This document shows positions 22,852 to 33,992 of a stretch of DNA of 64,000 nt, piece by piece. This DNA is from Theobroma cacao (Eukaryota > Streptophyta > Magnoliopsida > Malvales > Malvaceae). Each line of letters opens with the position of its first letter. Positions within the stretch are counted from its first letter, which is position 1. Location: assembly GCF_000208745.1 (NCBI RefSeq), contig NC_030856.1, positions 10,319,874-10,383,873 on the forward strand, written 5' to 3'. Below the pieces are notes generated by a model. The model was not told the DNA's origin, did no database searches, and was given only the letters and a program-made list of their open reading frames with translations. The position numbers and the translations under genes were made by a program.

Positions 22852-23702
22852 TCTTCATGAATGTTCCACAAACTTTCACATTATTCCAATATGGTCGGCC
22901 ACATCACAATTGTTTTTTTTTTCTTCCTTCACTTGTTGCTTCACATGGCCAGCCCCCCCTCCAATTCACCAAGTAAAGAGTCTTTGACTATTTTATTGAC
23001 CACATGGGCGGCTGCCCATGTTGGTTCTCTAATATGTATATATATATATATATATATTTATACTATTATTACTTTACTATATGTTCATTTTATTTCTCTC
23101 ATTAATTCCATTACATATCCTTTAACTTTTATATGTTAAATTCGATCCTTTTAATACGTCTAAAAATTTTAATTTTTATCTAACTTCCTTTCTCTATGCG
23201 TGTACCACCGAAATATAAAAATTGCACCTCAACGCGGTATTACCACAATATTTAAATGTTTACTTATTCGCGTTGGTTCGACTTAATAAAACACGCGTAT
23301 TTCACTTTTGTCGCTTATTTCTACAAAAATTCACTTGTATTTCTTCTCCCCCACTTGGATCAACCATATGATCCTTCTTCATGACTGATTTCGACATTCG
23401 GTTAAATATTAATATTTTAATATTATTTAATTAATAAAATATTATTTTATTCTAAAAATTTTATCTTGTCTCCTTAGTACCTAAAATACGTTATTATGCC
23501 TCACTCGACTTCCGAATCCCCTTTTATCTCACAAATTCTCCTTCGATAAAATTATTATTATTTTATTGTTATTTTCTCGCGTGCGAATCATTTTATCCGA
23601 AACTACTCCTTTCGTATTTCTTCACATTTAAACATTATAATTGACCTCAATTAACATCCGATAAGCTTTATTTATCACCATATCAAAGTATGGGGTATTT
23701 CA
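20193..23702 (+). mobile_element. Second long solo LTR (gypsy, Tekay-like) with perfect 5-bp target duplication
   Basis: It starts TGTCATGACCCGAAACTCCC and ends GTATGGGGTATTTCA, with AAAAC on both sides (20188-20192 and 23703-23707). Apparent length is 3510 bp including 284 N. The start closely matches the LTR at 63244. It contains a (TTTTC)n tract at 22217-22250 and (TA)n tracts at 22813-22847 and 23035-23056. No internal domain is present. It interrupts the copia leader just upstream of gag. Confidence 0.9.
22529..22812. other. Assembly gap (284 N) beside a (TA)n microsatellite
   Basis: The N run is followed by a (TA)n tract (22813-22847). The size of the missing sequence is unknown. Confidence 0.98.
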
Positions 23703-23810
23703 AAAACTATAAATCAAAACTGAATCGTTGAAATCCTTTTGAAGTTTGAAGATGATGAAAACAAAATAATTCCAAAACTTGAGAGGTCAGAGAGGATCGT
23801 GTTGATAACG

Positions 23811-24105
23811 TGTTTGAAATAAATCTTAAAAGAAAAAATAAAGATAACTTGAAAGAATAATTAAAGAGGAGAAAGAAAGTGTTTAGGGGGGGAGAATAGA
23901 GATTTTATTAAAGTGTATATCTTTACAAATGAAGTGAAATGGTCTATTTATAGGCTAACAACCCCATAAATCATAGTACTAATCTAATTTTATCTAAAAG
24001 TTCAAATCATATTACATTTTTTGTATCTTACCTATTAGGCTATTTGACTTAATCTGCACTGCTTGGGTCATAATATAATGGACATTCACATATTTATTCA
24101 TAACA
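23811..24105 (-). repeat. 5' LTR of the Ale-like copia element
   Basis: Matches 12341-12637. On the minus strand it ends in GATTTATTTCAAACA and is followed by CGTTATCAACACG, the primer-binding-site position; the related LTR at 28059 has TTATCAGCACGA there. It carries a TATAAATA box on the minus strand near 23950. Confidence 0.85.
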
Positions 24106-25074
24106 CTTTGATATTTTTTTAATTGATAATTTTGCTATTTATTTTTGTTTTTAAAAAATTAGTATAAAAGTATAAATTAAAAATTAAAAAAGTAATATCG
24201 TAATCAATGTTATAGAGACCAAGGAGCTATGCCCCCCTTGAAAAATTTGAAAATTTTTCTATACATATATTATTTTCTCAAAAGAATTTATTTTTTCTAT
24301 AAATAAATTAGTTAAGCCCCCCAAAATTTAAATTTATTGTTTTATATATATTCATTATTTTTATAACTCTCGTCTATTCATAATGTACAACAAAAAAGAA
24401 TTGCATATACTATTACTAAAATCACAACTCTTTAATTTGATTTGCTCATCATAAATGATTTTTAAATTAAACTTTTAAAATTAATAAATTTGTCATATAT
24501 TAGGAAAAAACACATGCACATTAACATATATTATTCTTCTAACTAAAATCAAATGATAAATACTCAAGTTAATTTTGTGGCTTCCTTATTTTTTATTTTT
24601 TAATAAATCTATGTTCTACTATATCTTATATGTCAATTTTTAAAAAATTTTAATATACTAAAGTAATTAATCCTCATTGACTAATTTTTTATGTTCATAA
24701 TTTAAATTCACTGAGTAAAAAATTATAAGGCTTCAATATTTATGGTCTCAAAGCCTTCATTGTAATTTTTTAAGATATTTTTATATTATTTTTTAATAAT
24801 TTAGCTTTCTATTTATGTATATGTTTTAATTTCAGACTTAAATCATTGAATATGATAATATAACATGTTAATAGAGTTGATAAAAACTTATAGCATTAGT
24901 TTGATCACTCTAAAATTAAATGTCTAGATCTGTCGTTGGTTATAAATAATTTAAAATGAATAAATAATTAGTATGTTACATCAGTAATAACATAACCAAT
25001 CTCAACAAAAATAGAATCATATATTTGTAATCTAAAAAAGTTACCGAGTTTATGTATAATTCTTCAAAAAAAGT
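24106..25074. other. Intergenic; unclassified dispersed-repeat-like sequence
   Basis: No gene seen. The stretch from 'ctatgccccccttg' (about 24228) to 'tctagatctgtcgttgg' (about 24925) has the pyrimidine-block wording common in plant dispersed repeats, but I could not define its ends or class. Confidence 0.35.
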
Positions 25075-26079
25075 TGGCGTAATACTCAAATAAATCTTTA
25101 AACTGTGCAAGAAAATTCAAATAAGCTTTTATTCTTTTATTGCGTTCAATTAAGCCTTTTGTATTTTTTTTTTTGAATCAAATAAGTCTTTATGACTAAT
25201 GATTAACTAATTATCATTAGTTAAAATGTCACTTATCATTTTATATCCACATGGTATTGACATAGCGTTAATATGAAAAGTGAAAAATGCCATATAGTCA
25301 TATTATCATACCAAATTAGCATGTTATCTTATCATTAATTATGATATATCAACATACCACATTATCATTAATTATGACATGTTAGCATGCTACGTTAGTG
25401 CCACGTGGCATAAAATGACAAATGACATTTTGACTAAGAGCTTGTTTGGCTTGGCTATTTTTAACTTAAAACTATTATAAAGCTTTTATGAAAGATAATA
25501 TCTTTTAAAATTAAGTTAAAATTGTTTCGTAAATTTACTTTTTTATAAACTCTTTTTTTATAGATATGTTGATTGGCAAAACAATTTATATAAACTCTAA
25601 TTTTAATTAAAATTACCATAAAGGGATATCGATTGAGAAAGTGGGGTAAATTTTAGAAGGAAATGTCGAGATTATTTTTAATAGATAAGGACATTTTTGA
25701 AATAAAAAGAAAACTTTTTCTAAAAAGCTGGCATGTTTTTAAAAGAAGAAAAAAGAAAGCCTTTCTTTGTAGCTTTTCCTGAAATCTCTTTCTTTCTTAG
25801 ATTTTGTTCTTTAAAAAAAAACTTGCTTTTTTTTAAGAGCTTTTCAAAATCCTTAACATGGCTTTTGTTTTTAAAAAATAAATAAGCTAAAAAAAATAAG
25901 ACCAAACAAACACTAAATTAATTATTAGTTATAAGGGCTTATTTGACTCAAACTAAAAATATAAAGACTTATTTAACTCAAAATAAAAGTACAATAGCTT
26001 GATTGAATGTAATAAACGTATACAAATTTATTTGAATTTTTTTGAATAATTTAAGGACTTTTTTATATATTATACCATA
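25075..26079. mobile_element. Long-TIR DNA transposon, copy 2, interrupted by a MITE
   Basis: It starts TTGGCGTAATACTCAAATAAA and ends with the inverted counterpart ...TATTATACCATAA. Both arms and the centre align with the copy at 3275-3797. Removing the nested element at 25438-25913 and one TAA leaves about 526 bp, almost the same as copy 1 (523 bp), which supports both interpretations. It is non-coding. Confidence 0.75.
25438..25913. mobile_element. Tourist/Harbinger-type MITE nested in the long-TIR element
   Basis: Termini are GAGCTTGTTTGGCTTGGCTA and, at the other end inverted, GTGTTTGTTTGGTCTTATTT. It is flanked by TAA on both sides (25435-25437 and 25914-25916). A 3-bp TAA/TTA duplication with a G-x-G-C/T-TTGTTTGG terminus is typical of PIF/Harbinger MITEs. 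It is 476 bp with no coding capacity. Confidence 0.78.
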
Positions 26080-26323
26080 AATTTTTTACTTATTTGCTTC
26101 CTTTGAAAGATGTGTGGTGCAAATAATGGTGAAGAAGAACACTAGGATTGAAGAAAAGATAAAATTTATGATGGGAGAAGAAAGCTTGAATAGTTATAAC
26201 TTAACTATACCTTGAACATTTAAATACAAAATTGAAGTGCTCCTCAACTTTGTAAAGTGAAATATGAATACTCATTAAATTTTCAACTGTATTTAAGTTG
26301 ATTAAATGTCATAATATTTTAAT

Positions 26324-27446
26324 GATCAAAATACTTGGAAGGTCCCTGTACCTATTTGTTTTGTTCAATTTAACCCCTTTACTCCAATTTGAAGTAATTT
26401 AGTCTCTCGATTTTGAGAATTACTTTACTTTAGTTCCTCTCTCTAACATCATTCAATTTAACTGTTAAATAGGATGATGTGATGTGCCACATTTTTGTTG
26501 ACGTGGTGGTGTGGGGTAGCAACATGTTAACGTAGCACTGCCATGACACCTTCACATGCCGATGTGGCAGTGCCACATCATCCTTTTAAGTTTGGATTGT
26601 TGACATGGCATGTTAGGTGATGTGGCAATGCCACATCAGCATATCAAAGTGATGTGGCACTACCACATTAGCATTAAGACTGAAGTTGCTGACGCGACAC
26701 ATGTTGGAGCCACGTGGCATATCAAGAGACTAACACGTCACTCTCTTCTTCTACAAAAGATGACTTGCCTTGCTAAGATTCGAACCAAGTCTTGTAGTAA
26801 ATATACTAAGCTCCTTACTATCATATGTAAGTCCTTGCTTTTAATAATTTTTTACTTTTTTTTCTCTATATTTCTTTCTTATTTTTTTTTCTAAAACTAC
26901 GTCGTTTTGGATCCTTTTTACACTCTCAAAAACCCTAACTATAAAACTCTAAATATAAGAGAGAGAGAGAGAAAGAAAAGGTAGAAAGAGAGAATGGAAG
27001 GAAAAAAATGAGAAAAAGATACTTTTATAACTAAAGATTTGGAGAGTGTAAGAAGGTTCCAAAATAACATAGTTTCAGGAAAAAATAAGAAAGAAAAAGA
27101 ATGAAAGAAAATAAAAGTAAAACTTATTGAAAATAAGAGTTTAGGCATGATGGTAAGGAGTTTAGTGTTCTTGTTAAAGGTCTTAGTTTTAACCTTAATA
27201 AAAGCACATTATTTTTTGGAGAAGAAGAGAGTGATGTGCAGTTTCTTAACATGTCACGTGGTAGCCTCTTAACATGCCATGTCAGCATTTACATCATTTT
27301 ATTTAACGATTAAAATGGATGCTATTAGAGGGAGGATTAAATTGGACCAATTTTCAAAATCGAGGGGCTAAATTGCTTCAAATTGGAGAAATAGAATTAA
27401 ATTGAACAAAACACATGAGTATAAGGACCTCTCAAGTATTTTGACC
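26324..27446. mobile_element. Non-autonomous Mutator-like element with ~170-bp terminal inverted repeats
   Basis: The left arm (GATCAAAATACTTGGAAGG, then TTTTGTTCAATTTAA, then CTCCAATTTGAAG) reappears inverted at the right end (27446 backwards). The arms stay alignable for about 170 bp. Flanks of 9 bp (TATTTTAAT before, ATTTTTAAT after) agree at 7 positions, consistent with an aged 9-bp target duplication. The total is about 1123 bp. The interior holds several GATGTGGCA palindromes and a (GA)n tract at 26958-26972, and no recognisable transposase. Confidence 0.7.
26561..26670. repeat. Cluster of GATGTGGCA-N-TGCCACATC palindromes
   Basis: Perfect 19-bp palindromes (odd central base) lie at 26561-26579 and 26619-26637. 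A near-perfect one follows at about 26651-26669. Further half-sites (gatgtgccacat, acatggcatgt) occur near 26475 and 26602. Confidence 0.8.
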
Positions 27447-28058
27447 ATTTTTAATTAAAAACAACAGTCTTAGAAAAAAAAAAGAAAGAGATAACAAAAG
27501 AAAAAAATGAATTGGAGAAATAAATAAAAAAAAAGGAGTATATCTATTTTTTTGATTTAAAGTTGACTTATTACTAAAATCATTACTTTGTCAAGAGAAT
27601 TTCAATAAAACCTCAAGGAGATAAAAGAGTATTGAAATGAGTGTATATTTAATCAAATTTAAGAAATTTTTTGTATTTTACCAAAATATGAATATATAGT
27701 GATATAATCCATCAATAAGACCTGTAAAATCTTTCTTAAAAAAGTTTACATTACTTACACACATCACAACTAATAATGTAAATGACCCAATCAGTTAAAT
27801 CAGGTTATGGTGGTCACATAACTTCATTGCCCTATGTGTCTTTCTATCATTATGCAATAAAAGAGTATATTTAATAGATGGTCACTACCCCTATAAAATA
27901 AAAAAATCATGTCAACTTTTGTGACCCAATTTTTGTCATTATTTTTGTTTCTGGTATTGTTAGAATGGAAAATATACAAAAATAATGAAAAAAATTAAAA
28001 AAGATAAAAAAAGGGAAAATTTTTGTAAATTTTTTAAATAACATGACTATTTGAATAG

Positions 28059-28650
28059 TGTTATGAATATTTTTATAAATATCAATTTATGTTATATATA
28101 TCTAGATTTGGATGTAGATTAGATTAGATTGGATCAAGATTAAGATTTAATACATCCATCTAATATCTTAGTATTATCTTCATTTTGTAAATTATATTTA
28201 GATAAGGGGTTATTAGCTTATAAATAAGTCTCTCACTTCATTTGTAAATACATACTTGAATAAGATCTTTTTACTCCTTTTAAATACTTTCTTTTATAGT
28301 TGTTATTTGAAGTTTTATTTCATAATATATTATCAGCACGATTCTCTAATCTCTCAATTTCTGGTATTAGTGTGTTTTAATCATCTTCAAAATTCAAAAA
28401 GATTTCAATGATTGGGTTTTAATTTTTAATTTTAGCAAATCAGGTAAAGCGTTGTTATTAGTTTGTTTTTATCATCTTCAAGCTTTAAAATGATTTCAAT
28501 AATGAGTTTTTTTAATTTCTAGTTATAACAAATAAGGTAAATGACTTGATATCTCTTTGATATTCTTATTTCCTGGTGCAACCTTATGATTTTGATAGGT
28601 GTAGATGCCATTTTTTTTATGACTTTTGTGATTTTAATTCTTACTTTCAT
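28059..28650 (+). mobile_element. Copia LTR plus leader fragment (same family as 12341-24105)
   Basis: TGTTATGAATAT starts an LTR-like stretch ending near 28327 with TTTCATAATA. It is followed by TTATCAGCACGATTC, the primer-site region of Ale-type elements. TTATAAATAAG near 28219 is the LTR promoter box. The leader beyond it repeats the TCATCTTCAA..TTTCAA segment twice, as in the larger element. Gag and pol are missing, so it is a truncated copy. Confidence 0.72.
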
Positions 28651-29230
28651 TTTTATTTTGATTTTTCTTTTTAAGAAATGTTATTGTGCTTAATTTTCTG
28701 TTGGGCATCCCTATGTCTCGAAAGCCCACAAAAAGTTTTCATAGTTTCCCAATGGGCTTCTAAGACCATAAGGCTAGCAAGTCCAAAACTAAAAAAATTA
28801 TCAAAAACAAATAAATAAATATAATAAATAATTTTCTTTTTCCAAATAGGGGGAAATTGGAAATAACTGCCGTGGTAGCCAACTAAGGCTAAACTGGCAC
28901 GTAATCAATCTTTTCCTTTTCCAAGTTGGATCGGCTCTTCTTTCTCTTAATGTTTGCCAATTTTAGCTACGTCTTTTTTTTTTTTAGAATTTACCTCTCT
29001 TATCCCCCTCCCTCAAATGGTGAAGAATTCAAGTCAATTTTAAAAGTTAAACTGCCAAAAAGTCAAACTGCCAAACCCAAAAATGTTGCCATTGGCAGCA
29101 TACAACTGCCAATAGTACCTTTGCTTATAAAAAGAGATCTCAAAAAAAAAAAAAAATAGAGAAAATAAAATCCTAAAAAAAATTTTCCTTTCAGCAATTG
29201 TGAAACTCAATATATATTTATATATATTCA
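28651..29230. other. Intergenic, no gene recognised
   Basis: AT-rich, with T and A homopolymers (near 28974-28984 and 29140-29155). No family-like ORF was seen. Confidence 0.5.
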
Positions 29231-29289
29231 TAAGTAATGTTATGGGTATTAATATATAAAAAATTTAGTAATAATAATAACAGTGAAGG

Positions 29290-30400
29290 ATACTTTAAAT
29301 TAGTTAATAGAAAATAAAATATTATTAGCTTAGAAATTGAATTATAGAATATTCATAATTAGAAAAAAATAGGATTTTTATGCATAAAGGAAACACAATA
29401 ACATAGGAAATATATTATTTGGGTTATATTGATGATAAAATTTTTACCTAGGATGCATGAAGTCACTATACTATCACAGATTAATTTTTTTAGGTAAGAG
29501 ATTTAACTAAAGCTCTATTAGTATGATGAGAGGGCTTTAATTTTTTAAGTCTCAATATTTTTCATCCAAGTATTACATTAAATTAGTAACATGAAAATAT
29601 AGGAAATTGTTAGCTTAGAATAGAAACATAGAACATTTATATCTAAAAGAAACAAATAAAAAATAAAATAAAATATAGAATATTTATTATTCTAAGAAAT
29701 AATGAAGTATTTGATAATACAAAATATATTATTTGGATTATATCAAAGAGGGAATTTTTACCCGAGCCGTGAGAAGTTGTAATCTCGGGTTAATTTTCTT
29801 AGGTGGGAGATTTGATTTGAACTCTAACAGTATTGTGAGAAGGTTTTAATTTTGAGTTTCAATATCTTAATTCAAACAAAATGTTTTTTAAATATTAATA
29901 AAAGATATTAAAAAATGAAAAATAATAATAACAATCCTAGATATATAATGTAAAAGATGATAAATATTGAAAGCTATTACATGTCACGATCACGTTGTTT
30001 ATTTGTCCTTGCATCCATTTAAATATATTTTGTACACGAGTTGAGGCCCCCATGATAGGACTTTTCGAAAAAGCTTGCGAAAGGCGAGTTCCTTTGAAAA
30101 ATTCTCTAGGTGAAAGAATATTTTTGGGTTCCACCAGTATGATGGAGGGCTCAGAGAATGTTCTTAATAAGAAGTTTTTACTTGTATTAAGGTTTGCATT
30201 ACATGAAAACGTTTCTATTCGCAAATGTTTATCTTGATAATAGGATTTTTTGATAAGCTTACGAAAACGAGTTTTCTTGAGTAAATCCTTAGGTGAGAGA
30301 GTATTCTAGGTCCCATCAGTATAATGGGTAGATTCGGGAGATATTCTCAATAAATTGTGTTCATTTGATATTTATTGAGATTTATACCCTACATTTCATA
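29290..30400. repeat. Two degenerate tandem duplications
   Basis: About 29297-29580 and 29582-29880 share the words 'attagcttagaa', 'atattatttgg.ttatat', 'aatttttacc..g' and 'aggt.ggagattt' in the same order, with a period of roughly 285-316 bp. Next to them, about 30050-30165 and 30237-30350 share 'aagctt.cgaaa.gcgagtt', 'taggtgaaagaatatt' and 'agtat.atgg', with a period near 184 bp. No protein frame was found. Confidence 0.6.
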
Positions 30401-30784
30401 TTTGCAACACGTGTAAATCATACAAATAAACCGAATAAAGGACTTTAGGTCATGAATAAAATTAAAAATAAAATAATGAATAATGATTAAGAAAATATAA
30501 GAATAAAATTAAAAATTAAGGTTAAAATAAGATAACCTATGATTAAATGGTATTGTTTGTAAAACGAGCGTCATGAGGTGTTAATCTTTCCTCATGCGTA
30601 ACCATACTTTCAAACCCAATTTCAAAATTCGTAGACCAAGTTTTTGTTCTTTAAACGAATCTAAAATCAATTTAAGACCATGTTATGTAGAATGAATTTA
30701 ATAAATGATCAATCACACCTTATAAAAAGATTAGTGGTGACTCCCACGCTTTCTTGTTGAGGCGGATGGGTTATTGGACTTGCA

Positions 30785-32240
30785 CGTAGCAACAATAGGT
30801 TTCTACTTAAATAACTTAGTGCTTGATGCACAAAGGGCTTATAAACATGAAAAATCACAAGGTATACTTGTTTTTATGAGAAGAAAAGCATCTAATAGAT
30901 TGTTTGCAATGCACACATACTCTTTTGGTAGGTTTTTGTAAGAGTAACCAAGTGTTTGCTGTGAGATGAGCTCATAAATATGTAAAACCACAGTAAGTAG
31001 GTGATTTTATGCCATCAGAAGGCATAGATTTCGTGTTTCTCAATACGAATCTTCGATGTTGATAGGTTTTATGCGACAATAACAAAGTGTTTGTTGTGGA
31101 TGAATCTACAAACACGTAAAATCAAATGAAGATTTGGTTTCGTGCAAAATAAAAGCATCTATATCTTATTTTTCAAGCAAACTTTCTATTTCGATAAGTT
31201 TTTTTTTTTTTATAATAACGAAGTTTTTCTTGCGGGACAAAATTATAACCATGTAATACCCCCAAGAAATAAGTGGATTTGTGTGAAAGGAAAGCAACTA
31301 CTTCATAAATCCCAATGCAAACTTGCTATATCAATTGGTATTCTGTAATAATGAGAAATTGTTTTTTGTGGCATGAACTTACAACCATGTAAAGCCATAA
31401 GGAAGATGTGGTTTTGTGTCAAGGAAAATCATATATTTTACATTTCTGAATGTAAACTTTCTGTTTGATAAATTTTTCGTGAAAATATCAAAATATTTGC
31501 TGTGGGAGTACTTCAAAACATGTAAAATCAAAATGAATACTTGGTCCTGTGGGAAGGAAAACCATCTATTGCAATTTCCAATACAAACTTATTATTTTGA
31601 TAGATTTTTCACAAAAATAACAAGGTGTTAAATGTGGGAAGAACTTATTTACATGTAAAATGACAAGGAATACTTGGTTGTGTGAAGGAAAAGTATCTAT
31701 TATATGCTTTCAAATGCAAACTTTTTGTTTTGATAGTTTTTTTTTAGCAAAAATTGCAAAGTGTTTGATGCTGGTGGAACTTATATTCTTGAAAACTTAT
31801 AAGAAGCACTTGATTTAGTGCCAAAAAAAAAAATATATTACATCGTTTTCAAAGTAAACGTTTTACATTGACAGGTTTTTTGTTATAAAAACAAAGTCTT
31901 TCTTATGGGATGAACCTATAAATATATAAATTTACAAGGAAGAAATGTTTTGACAAAATAAAAGCATATATTTTACGTTTTTCAATGCAAAGCATCTATT
32001 TTGATAAGTTTTTCTTATTAATAACAAAGTATTTGATGCTGGTGCAACTTATATATTTATAAAATCATAAGAAATACTTGGTTATTACACGTTTTTCAAT
32101 ACATATTTATTATTTTGATAAGTTTTTTTGTAAGAAATAATATAGTGTTTGATCTAAGAATGTCTGCCAAAATATCAAAGTGTTTGATATAGGGAGTGTT
32201 ATGAGCATGCTGAATGACAAGAAATACTTGGTTTTTAACC
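30785..32240. repeat. Satellite-like tandem array, period about 135 bp, about 10-11 copies
   Basis: The landmark 'aa(c)aaagtgtttg.tg.gg' occurs near 30817, 30951, 31086, 31222, 31357, 31493, 31624, 31760, 31895, 32028 and 32143. The spacings are 134, 135, 136, 135, 136, 131, 136, 135, 133 and 115. Each unit also holds, in order, 'gaacttataaacatgtaaaat', 'ggaatacttggtt', 'aaggaaaagcatctatt', 'ttcaatgcaaacttt' and 'ttttgataagttttt'. The units are diverged from one another, but the period is constant. Short open frames inside it are by-products of the repeat. Confidence 0.85.
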
Positions 32241-32996
32241 ATTAAAATAATCTTAATTATAATTAAAAAAATCATCGTAATTATTGTTGTCGATATAATT
32301 GAGATACCTATAATTACACGCTTAAATAACCTTGTCCCAATGAAAAAGAAAATCAATTTTTTTGTACTCTTACTAATTTAAAAGTTGTTGACCATTATCT
32401 ATACATGTACTTCTCAATTATTATGACATAACATGCACAACGTGATAATTAATTTAATTAAAAAATATTATAAATAAAATAAAATAAAATCAGATCATAT
32501 CATATAACATAATATATGTGTACCTTATCCGGAGATGTAAATCTAAATCATATAATATGATTTAATTTCATTTTCAAATAACAAATATAATATATATATA
32601 TATATATATATATTAAAATATATGTCCAAATGTGTTGAAACTATTACATTTTGCTATCAAATAAGATTCTGTATTAATGGAAAATATTTTCTTTTCTATT
32701 TTATTGTAGTATAAGTTTTCTTCAATTTGACTTCATTGGATAATAGAAACACTTGAACCTGTGATCTATGTAGCTGATGACCTTTTATTTCCATCAATTC
32801 ACCAAAGTTAGGTATAATTAAATGATTATTTCTTCGTTTACACATCACAAACCCCTTTTTCTTTTCTTGTAACGTAAGCCACACATGAAACCTCACCAAG
32901 AACGTCAATTTGGCCCAATCCAACCCTTCTCAGAGAACTATACTACCATAAATACTACAATAAAGCTGAGGAGTTCCAACAGAATTACTGAGTACA
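32241..32996. other. Upstream region of the carboxylesterase gene
   Basis: AT-rich DNA with a (TA)n tract at 32590-32612. The last 60 bp hold ATAAATACTACAATAAAG (32948-32965), which could serve as a TATA region for the gene at 32997. No other feature was recognised. Confidence 0.4.
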
Positions 32997-33992
32997 ATGT
33001 CAACGCAGACCATCCCTTCCAGTTCCATCTCTGATCCATTCAAACGCCTTCAAATCACCCTTAACCCCGATGGAACGCTAACTCGCCTTAACATTTTTGG
33101 TAGAACTCCAGCCAAACCAGAATCTTCCGATGACTCCACAGCAGTTCTCTCTAGGGACATCCCCATCAACTACTCAAACAATACTTGGGCTCGAATTTTC
33201 CTACCCAAGCAAGCCCTCGATCACAGTTCCACATCCGCTAAGAAGCTGCCGGTTTTGGTGCACTTCCATGGTGGAGGGTTCATTCTTTTCAGTCCAGATG
33301 AAACCATGTCTCATGAATTTTGTTCCAATATGGCTAGTGAACTCTCTGTCATCGTCGTATCAGCTAGCTACCGCCTGGCTCCAGAGCATCGGTTGCCAGC
33401 GGCATACGATGATGCCATGGAAGCCTTGTCCTGGATCAAAACCAGCCATGACAATTGGTTGGAAAATTATGCTGATTTCTCCCAGATTTTCTTGATGGGT
33501 GGTAGTGCAGGTGGGAACATTGCATATCATCTAGGACTACGCGCAGCTGAACAAGTTGACAGTCTGTCGCCGTTGAAGATCCAAGGGCTAATATTGCACC
33601 AACCTTTCTTTGGTGGGGTTGAAAGGACTGAATCAGAGTTCAGGTCAATTAATGATCCCATATTTTCTCCATGCGATAGCGACTTGATGTGGGAGTTGTC
33701 CTTGCCTATTGGCGTTAACCGTGACCATGAGTTTTGCAATCCAACAGTAGCCCATGGATCTACAGCTTTGGAGAGGATCAAGAGGCTAGGATGGAGGGTA
33801 TTTGTCACCGGGTGCGATGGGGACCAATTGATAGACCGTCAAATTGAGTTGGTGAAGATGATAAAGAAGAAGGAAATTCGAGTGGTAAGTCGTTTTGTTG
33901 AAGGGGGTTTCCATGGGTTTGAGCTTGCTGATCCCTCCAAAGCTAAGGCATTGTATGTTGCCTTAAAAAATTTCATATTCTCTTCAATATAA
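32997..33992 (+). CDS. Plant carboxylesterase (CXE, alpha/beta hydrolase)
   Basis: An intact single-exon gene for 331 residues. The oxyanion-hole motif HGGGF is at 91-95. The nucleophile is Ser170 in GGSAGGN. Asp276 in GCDGDQLID and His306 in EGGFHGFE complete the triad. Spacing and wording match plant class I carboxylesterases of the AeCXE1/AtCXE8-9 type (hormone-sensitive-lipase family), which hydrolyse short acyl esters. Some members act on volatile esters or xenobiotics. The lack of a signal peptide suggests a cytosolic enzyme. It is not a gibberellin receptor, because the catalytic His is present. It converges with the receptor kinase locus at 34591. A truncated copy of its 3' end lies at 43764 in the same relation to the next kinase gene. 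The exact substrate cannot be read from sequence. Confidence 0.94.
   Translation: MSTQTIPSSSISDPFKRLQITLNPDGTLTRLNIFGRTPAKPESSDDSTAVLSRDIPINYSNNTWARIFLPKQALDHSSTSAKKLPVLVHFHGGGFILFSPDETMSHEFCSNMASELSVIVVSASYRLAPEHRLPAAYDDAMEALSWIKTSHDNWLENYADFSQIFLMGGSAGGNIAYHLGLRAAEQVDSLSPLKIQGLILHQPFFGGVERTESEFRSINDPIFSPCDSDLMWELSLPIGVNRDHEFCNPTVAHGSTALERIKRLGWRVFVTGCDGDQLIDRQIELVKMIKKKEIRVVSRFVEGGFHGFELADPSKAKALYVALKNFIFSSI

Larger units (their letters stand above)
12341..24105 (-). mobile_element. Decayed Ty1/copia retrotransposon (Ale/Retrofit-like) with two nested insertions
   Basis: Two matching LTRs of about 296 bp flank the element. Read on the minus strand, both run from TGTTATGAATAAATATG to GATTTATTTCA plus a few bases. 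CTTTG occurs at 12338-12342 and 24106-24110, a possible target-site duplication overlapping the left LTR end by two bases. The minus strand encodes a broken gag-pol. PEVNATSFNNYGHGH (about 19790-19860) is part of gag. Integrase pieces lie at about 14900-15980. RT has an intact YVDD near 13840, and IFIHQSNYITK..SSPMVVRSLDVKK-like sequence lies at 13560-13720. Many stops and frameshifts make it inactive. About 6.3 kb of the span is foreign: solo LTRs at 15985-18752 and 20193-23702. Confidence 0.88.

Noticed and set aside
22186..23139. Open frames through the (TTTTC)n tract and second N gap
   Set aside because: Low-complexity translation of pyrimidine repeats, N and (TA)n inside a solo LTR.
30785..32240. 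CRISPR-like array reading of the 135-bp repeats
   Set aside because: The whole unit repeats with gradual divergence, without conserved short repeats and unique spacers, and the host is a plant.
33097..33495. 132-codon ORF in another frame of the carboxylesterase
   Set aside because: It overlaps the intact carboxylesterase frame, which has all catalytic motifs.
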